Source of the DNA: Callaeas wilsoni | Taxonomy: Eukaryota; Chordata; Aves; Passeriformes; Callaeidae | DNA length: 64,000 nt | Assembly: GCA_013398955.1 (NCBI GenBank) | Contig: VWPU01010352.1 | Location: 248,001 to 312,000 of the forward strand | Direction: 5' to 3' | Shown here: positions 59,286 through 64,000 of the stretch, in pieces | Numbering within the stretch: the first letter of the stretch is position 1 | How the letters are laid out: each line of letters begins with the position of its first letter | Made by a program: the position numbers and the translations under genes | Notes under the pieces: model-generated | Told to the model about the DNA's origin: nothing | Databases searched by the model: none | What the model saw: the letters and a program-made list of their open reading frames with translations, nothing else

Positions 59286-60022
59286 CCCATGGGCAATGGG
59301 CAGCGAGCGGCGGGCAGCGGGCAGGCAGGGACAGAAGCAGGCAGGTAGGGTGAGCAGTGGGCAGCAGGCAGGAGCAGCGCAGGGGGCAGGGATGGAGAGT
59401 GAACAAGCAGGGTGGATAGCAGGGAGGCAGGAAGGGGCAGTGAGCAGTGGACAGGTAGCAGCGCAGCAGGCAGGCAGGAGAGACAGGGGCGGGCAGGGAT
59501 GGATGGGCAGGCAAGGATGGATGGAGGGCCAGCAGGGATGGACAAGACAGAGTACAGAGGGCAGGCAGCAGCACAGCAGGCAGGTAGGATGGACAACAGG
59601 CAGGCAGGATGCACAGGGGCAGGCAAGGATGGACGGCAGGCAGGCAGAGATGGACAGAAGACAGCGGGCAGTCAGGGATGGACAGAGGTTAGGGATGGAC
59701 AGCAGGTAGGGATGGACAGAAGACAGGGATGGACAGCAGGCACAGATGGACAGCAGGCAGGGAGGGACAGGGGGGAGGATGGACAGCGGGCAGGGATGGA
59801 CAGCAGGCACGGATGGACAGCGGGCACGAATGGACAGAGGACAGGGACGAACAGTGGGCAGGGACGGACAGCGGGCACAGAGGGACAGCAGGCAGGGAGG
59901 GACAGTGGGTAGGATGGACAGCGGGCAGGGACAGACAGTGGGCAGAAGTGAACAGCAGGCAGAGATGGGACAGTGGACAGGGAGGATGGACGGCGAGCAG
60001 GAATGGACAGCGGGCAGGCTGG

Positions 60023-60210
60023 ACAGTAGGCACGGCCGGAGAGCGGGCAGGACGGACAGCGGGCAGGATGGACAGTAGGCACGGCCGGAGAGCGGGCAGG
60101 ACGGACAGCGGGCAGGATGGACAGTAGGCACGGCCGGAGAGCGGGCAGGACGGACAGCGGGCAGGATGGACAGTAGGCACGGCCGGAGAGCGGGCAGGAC
60201 GGACAGCGGG
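60023..60210 (+). repeat. Four-copy 49-bp higher-order repeat
   Basis: Exact 49-bp spacing of CACGGCCGG at 60031, 60080, 60129 and 60178 with virtually identical intervening sequence. Such homogeneity marks a recent amplification within the older array. Confidence 0.95.
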
Positions 60211-60296
60211 CAGGATGGACAGTGGACAGGGAGGATGGACGGCGAGCAGGAATGGACAGCGGGCAGGATGGACGGCAGGCAGGGACGGACAGTAGG

Positions 60297-60600
60297 CACG
60301 GCCGGGCAGCGGGCAGGAGGGACAGCGGGAAGGAAGGACAGCAGGGAGGAGCGGAGAACGGGAAGGACGGACAGCGGGCAGGCTGGACAGTAGGCACGGC
60401 CGGGCAGCGGGCAGGAGGGACAGCGGGAAGGAAGGACAGCAGGGAGGAGCGGAGAACGGGAAGGACGGACAGCGGGCAGGCTGGACAGTAGGCACGGCCG
60501 GGCAGCGGGCAGGAGGGACAGCGGGAAGGAAGGACAGCAGGGAGGAGCGGAGAACGGGAAGGACGGACAGCGGGCAGGCTGGACAGTAGGCACGGCCGGA
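60297..60600 (+). repeat. Three-copy 98-bp higher-order repeat
   Basis: Units start at 60297, 60395 and 60493 with near identity, and a partial fourth begins at 60591. 98 is twice 49, so the block probably arose by dimerising the 49-bp unit and diverging before amplification. Each unit carries one candidate G-quadruplex. Confidence 0.95.
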
Positions 60601-60800
60601 CAGCGGGCAGGCTGGACAGTAGGCACGGCCGGAGAGCGGGCACGGCCGCAGCGGACGGCAGCCCCGCAGCGGGCAGCAGCAGCAGCGCGGCGCTCGCCCT
60701 CTGCCGGCCGCAGCGCGCAGTGCGCAGCGCGCCTCTCCCCACCTGCCGCAGGGGCAGCGTCGCGCAGGCAGAGGGAGAACGGAGCCGAACAGCGCTAAGG
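60601..60800. promoter_or_regulatory. CpG-dense segment at the minisatellite edge, possible CpG island
   Basis: I counted about 25 CpG dinucleotides between 60631 and 60800, in DNA that is otherwise CpG-poor. The segment includes GCGCG-type clusters (60690-60735) and a CAG run (60676-60687). In vertebrates such density usually means protection from germline methylation, often at a promoter. Here it could also be an extension of the CpG-containing array. No exon was identified on either side. Confidence 0.5.
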
Positions 60801-63800
60801 GCTATTCTACCCTTTCTTTACTTACTATTTTACCCTTTTTTCGTTAAAACGCGAGCTTTGCACACACTCTGCAATCGCCCCAAATTGTAAAAAACACGAA
60901 TCCTTTCATTTTCATACTTCTGTAGGACTGCAAGATATATTGAGGAAGCCAACTTAAGGCAAACAGTGTTCCTCTTGATCACTTAAAGTTTGTGCTTTTG
61001 AATTTCAAGTCCACGACTGAAACGGGCTTTATAAAAAGCTGATACTTATGACGTCATTTAAATGTCACTGAAAGTAGGAGAGGTTAAGCAAGTGGAGTCC
61101 AGCCACAGGCAGTGGTGACTGCGGCATGAAATGAGGAAAACAAAAAATAAAAGAGGAAATAATAACCCCGTATTTATCACAGGCAACTGTGTAAGAGGGA
61201 TCTAAAGAGGAGAGTTTGGTTTGTCTGACAGTTTTATCTGAAATTAAATATATTTAACTGTTTATAAAAGGGAACTGACAGTGCTTCTGCCTGTAAGGGG
61301 AGATTTCAGAAACCTGAAGATCATGTTCATGAAACAAAAAGTGAGGGCAAAATCTTTCCTAAATCAAGAGCCCTGTTCCATGAAGTCTCTCATTTAAAGA
61401 GAGACGGTGCTATTTTGCTATAAAACAAGTGGTATTTACAAGGTGAGAATGTTGACAATTCTGATACTTTGCATTGCTACCTATAATTCAAATAAGAAAT
61501 ATTTTTAAATACATCTTAAGGTCTGTCAAGTTTTTCTGAACATCAAGCCCTGTTTTGTGCTGCCCATTTAAAGACCTTTATAGGTTGTGTAGAGATCGAG
61601 AAGTCAAAAAACGACAAAAGCATAGTCCCTTAACTTTACTTAGATCCCGATTCTTTATATGGATACATATAGAGATGAAAAATTTCATTTCAGAACTGTA
61701 AATATTCATGCATGTGTGTGCATCTCTCACAGTAAGTGCATCTCAGAAGGAAAGTTCTTAAAAATTGAACGACGCATTAAAACCCAAGCAGAACAATTCC
61801 ATAGTTGTTGCCTATACATAGTGAGGTTACAAGTTAGTGCACAACCAAGGGCCTTTCCTAGTGGAAGCACAGCTCCTGTTCGGAGCTCTTTCATACAAAA
61901 ATGTGGGATGTGTGTGGCAGAAATGCCGAATTCTCTTAAATTCAGTCATTTCCCTATTCAGTACCTGCTTCATTCTTTCCTCTTTCAGCAGAAGGCATCT
62001 GGTGTTAGACCACAATCGCTGTCCTCCAAAGAAATAATTCCTTTATTGACATTTACACCTCTATATAAATATACCCCAATAAAGGCATTTGGGTGAAGTG
62101 TGGCAGGTAAATAAAGATGATGACATAATGGTGCACACACTATTTAAAGCAAAAAGGGAGGAAAAAACGCTGCATACTGGCTCTCGATAAGATTAAACAT
62201 CCTTCTCTTAAGGAAGGAAGTGAACCAGAACTGATTGGAGCTGGAGTCAGTGGAGTTTGGGAGAACTGCATGTCTGTGAGGAGGGTCATTCCAGTTCTTT
62301 TGGAAATCGATTACATTCCCCAGCTACCTACTGCTATATTGCACCAGGATATTATTGTACAGTCTTGCTACAGAGCCCTCCATTATAGAGCAGCTCTATT
62401 GGCATTTCAATGCTCAATGAAGGCTAGAATTGCCACAGAGGTTTCAATTAAAGAAAATTCAAAACGAAAATGGAGAAGGAAAAAAGAAGAAAAAAGGCTG
62501 GGTTGAAAGTTTCCAGCAAAGGTATTTATGACTGTCTGTCACCCTCTCTTTTTTCTTCCTGTCTCCTGAAGGGACGTCTAAAGCATCCATTTAAACTGAC
62601 GCGTTTTGCAGAATTTTTGGGAGGAACCCTAATGGCATCATTCCAGTGGTGTAGTAATAAATAAAAAATAGATGTCCTTACCCATTTGGTATAAACTCAG
62701 CATTGCCCAAGTTAGAAGGGGGTAAACTACATTTACCTGTATTCCCCCTTGGCTGCATCACTGCAGGATGCTACTAGGACATATCAAAAGTAGTTATTCC
62801 ATCCATAGCAGGCTGTAATCACTATTTTTCCTAACTCCTAGTCTGGTTCAAACACCCCATGGTACCCACCACAGCTACACAGGATTCCATATATCCTTTT
62901 CTAAACTGAACAGCCCAGCAGAATGGGTGTTTACTGATTACTTTATACACATCAACATACAAAACCAGAGCACTCTCTGGACTGGCAGAGAACATGACTG
63001 CTTGAAAAATATGGCTTAAGTTTGTTTCTACTAAGGTTTGATATTTTTAATGTTTTATCTTTTGTATTTATGGTCTGAACAAATTGGGTTAATTGCTTTA
63101 TTGGCTGTACCAGACCCTATATTTGAGCTCAAGATTAACATTGCAGCCAGTTTCCAAGGTGATGGCCATTTAATTATTGTTTATGTAGAAGTGATTAACT
63201 AAATGCCAAAAAAAAAAATCCTAGCTAAAACTTGAAAACAAGGAGGGTCTGTAAAAAGCTAAACAAAAACCTAAAGAACTCAGGCGAGCATGTGAGATCC
63301 TGTTTATAAGGGGGTTAATTCCCTTAAACAATTTGATGCCAAGAACACCTTGCTGTTTACAAGGAATTTACAAATCTTTAATTGCACTTTCACCATTCAG
63401 TTACATGCTTTAAAACTTTCCACAAGACAGGTCTGGAGTGAGAGGCTGTCATGGAGGGCAACAGCCGTAGCTGAGAGGGTTCTTTTCATGCACAGGTCTC
63501 TCTTTAATCCTTACTTTTACATCTTGATTGCATTTCACAATAGCAACCAGGCACTCCAGGCAGTGTTTTTAGGGCAATTACTACAATTCTTGGGTGGTCA
63601 CTCTGCATTAGATTTCATGCCTTATAAAACAACATGAGGTGTGCCATAATGACTCAGAAATATACAGCCTTTCATGTCCTATTGCTTAATTAAGGAGGGT
63701 GTTTTGCAGGACAGATATTATTGCTAGTCTGTGGTTTTTAATTTTACTACACAGTAAAAGCACCCTAATTCATACCAGGAATAGGCAAACCTGCAAATTA

Positions 63801-64000
63801 GTGCATTTTCTGAATTAGAAAATAAGTGAATAAAACTGCAGAAAGAAAATCAAAATGTGAATATGGCAATATTAAAGCAAATGTGCTCATTTATCCTGGG
63901 AAATATAGCTGAGTCTCATTCTGTTGATATTTAATAGCCTAGCACCTTGGATTTTTTTAAATAGAATGAGTCTTCAGACCCCAGACCTACAACGAACTCC
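60801..64000. other. Unique AT-rich non-coding DNA to the window end
   Basis: No supported gene. The 145-codon frame at 61659-62096 and the 95-codon frame at 63350-63637 carry no domain. No CR1 or LTR was recognised in these last 3.2 kb, which makes this one of the cleaner stretches of the window. Confidence 0.5.
61024..61056 (-). promoter_or_regulatory. Candidate CRE plus TATA promoter core on the minus strand
   Basis: TGACGTCA, the full palindromic cyclic-AMP response element, lies at 61049-61056. Read on the minus strand, a TATA-like box (TTTTTATAAAGC) follows at about 61026-61037. The spacing fits a CRE near -50 and a TATA near -30 for a start near 60995-61000. Transcription would then run toward the CpG-dense segment and the minisatellite. 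No downstream coding frame supports it: the first ATG on that strand gives only about 23 codons. It may be chance. Confidence 0.3.

Larger units (their letters stand above)
59286..60660 (+). repeat. G/A-skewed minisatellite with nested higher-order repeats
   Basis: About 1.37 kb of tandem repeats built on a monomer of about 16 bp of the type GGACAGCGGGCAGGAT. The left third (59286-59720) is diverged and irregular, and the middle is more regular. From about 60023 a 49-bp unit of three monomers (17+16+16) repeats four times: CACGGCCGG starts at 60031, 60080, 60129 and 60178. A 98-bp unit then repeats three times (starts at 60297, 60395, 60493, with the next at 60591). A block starting CAGTGGACAGGGAGG occurs at both 59971 and 60220. 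The plus strand is almost free of T. Long open frames in both directions (up to 448 codons on the minus strand, 59280-60626) are caused by the stop-free repeat. The longest minus-strand ones begin at GTG within CACGGCC or nearby, so they lack a normal start codon. Confidence 0.97.

Noticed and set aside
59280..60742. Long minus-strand open frames (448, 356 and 268 codons) as a Pro/Cys-rich secreted protein gene
   Set aside because: The frames start at GTG within the tandem repeat, several phases on both strands are open at once, and the sequence is fully explained by a stop-free minisatellite.
61659..62096. 145-codon plus-strand frame as a gene
   Set aside because: No recognisable family, and overlapping frames in other phases and on the other strand. 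Sequence reads as ordinary AT-rich DNA.

Overview
This window reads as non-coding DNA from a bird nuclear genome, probably a songbird. It is AT-rich, and every open frame is short (usually under 140 codons) apart from those in one tandem repeat. It holds CR1 retroposons with the octamer-like 3' ends (repeats of ATTCTATG) typical of birds, several solo LTRs of avian endogenous retroviruses, and weathered MIR-like and L3/CR1-like fossils shared among amniotes. The bird assignment is firm from the CR1 and LTR content. The songbird assignment is inferred from remembered LTR families. No protein-coding exon, rRNA, tRNA, CRISPR array or bacterial-type feature could be supported, and I read the window as a gene desert or a very long intron.

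Layout. 1-15.7 kb: unique AT-rich DNA with a CR1 copy split by an LTR-like insert (2.36-3.25 kb), an inverted pair of CR1 tails (7.14-7.50 kb) and MIR-like fossils (8.3, 9.8, 14.1 kb). 15.7-24.5 kb: a second CR1 split by a solo LTR with a target-site duplication, two further CR1 fragments (20.7 and 21.2 kb), and a second solo LTR of the same family (23.9 kb) with a perfect 5-bp duplication. 24.5-41 kb: mostly unique DNA, with an ancient L3/CR1 fossil at 37.6-38.6 kb. 41.1-41.66 kb: the 5' end of an endogenous retrovirus (LTR plus leader). 48.1-49.2 kb: a 1.1-kb solo LTR. 57.6-58.0 kb: a CR1 3' part.

The most distinctive locus is 59.29-60.80 kb. It is a strongly purine-skewed (G/A) minisatellite with roughly 16-bp monomers. 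Its right half has been re-amplified as four 49-bp trimers and then three 98-bp hexamers. It runs into a CpG-dense stretch (60.6-60.8 kb). Beyond that, a minus-strand CRE and TATA pair (61.03-61.06 kb) is spaced like a promoter pointing back into the array. All long open frames of the window (up to 448 codons) lie inside this array. They start at GTG in the repeat, so I treat them as repeat artefacts and not as genes.

No functional gene system was identified. The value of the window lies in its repeat history (nested insertions with readable order) and in a few regulatory-looking sequence motifs.
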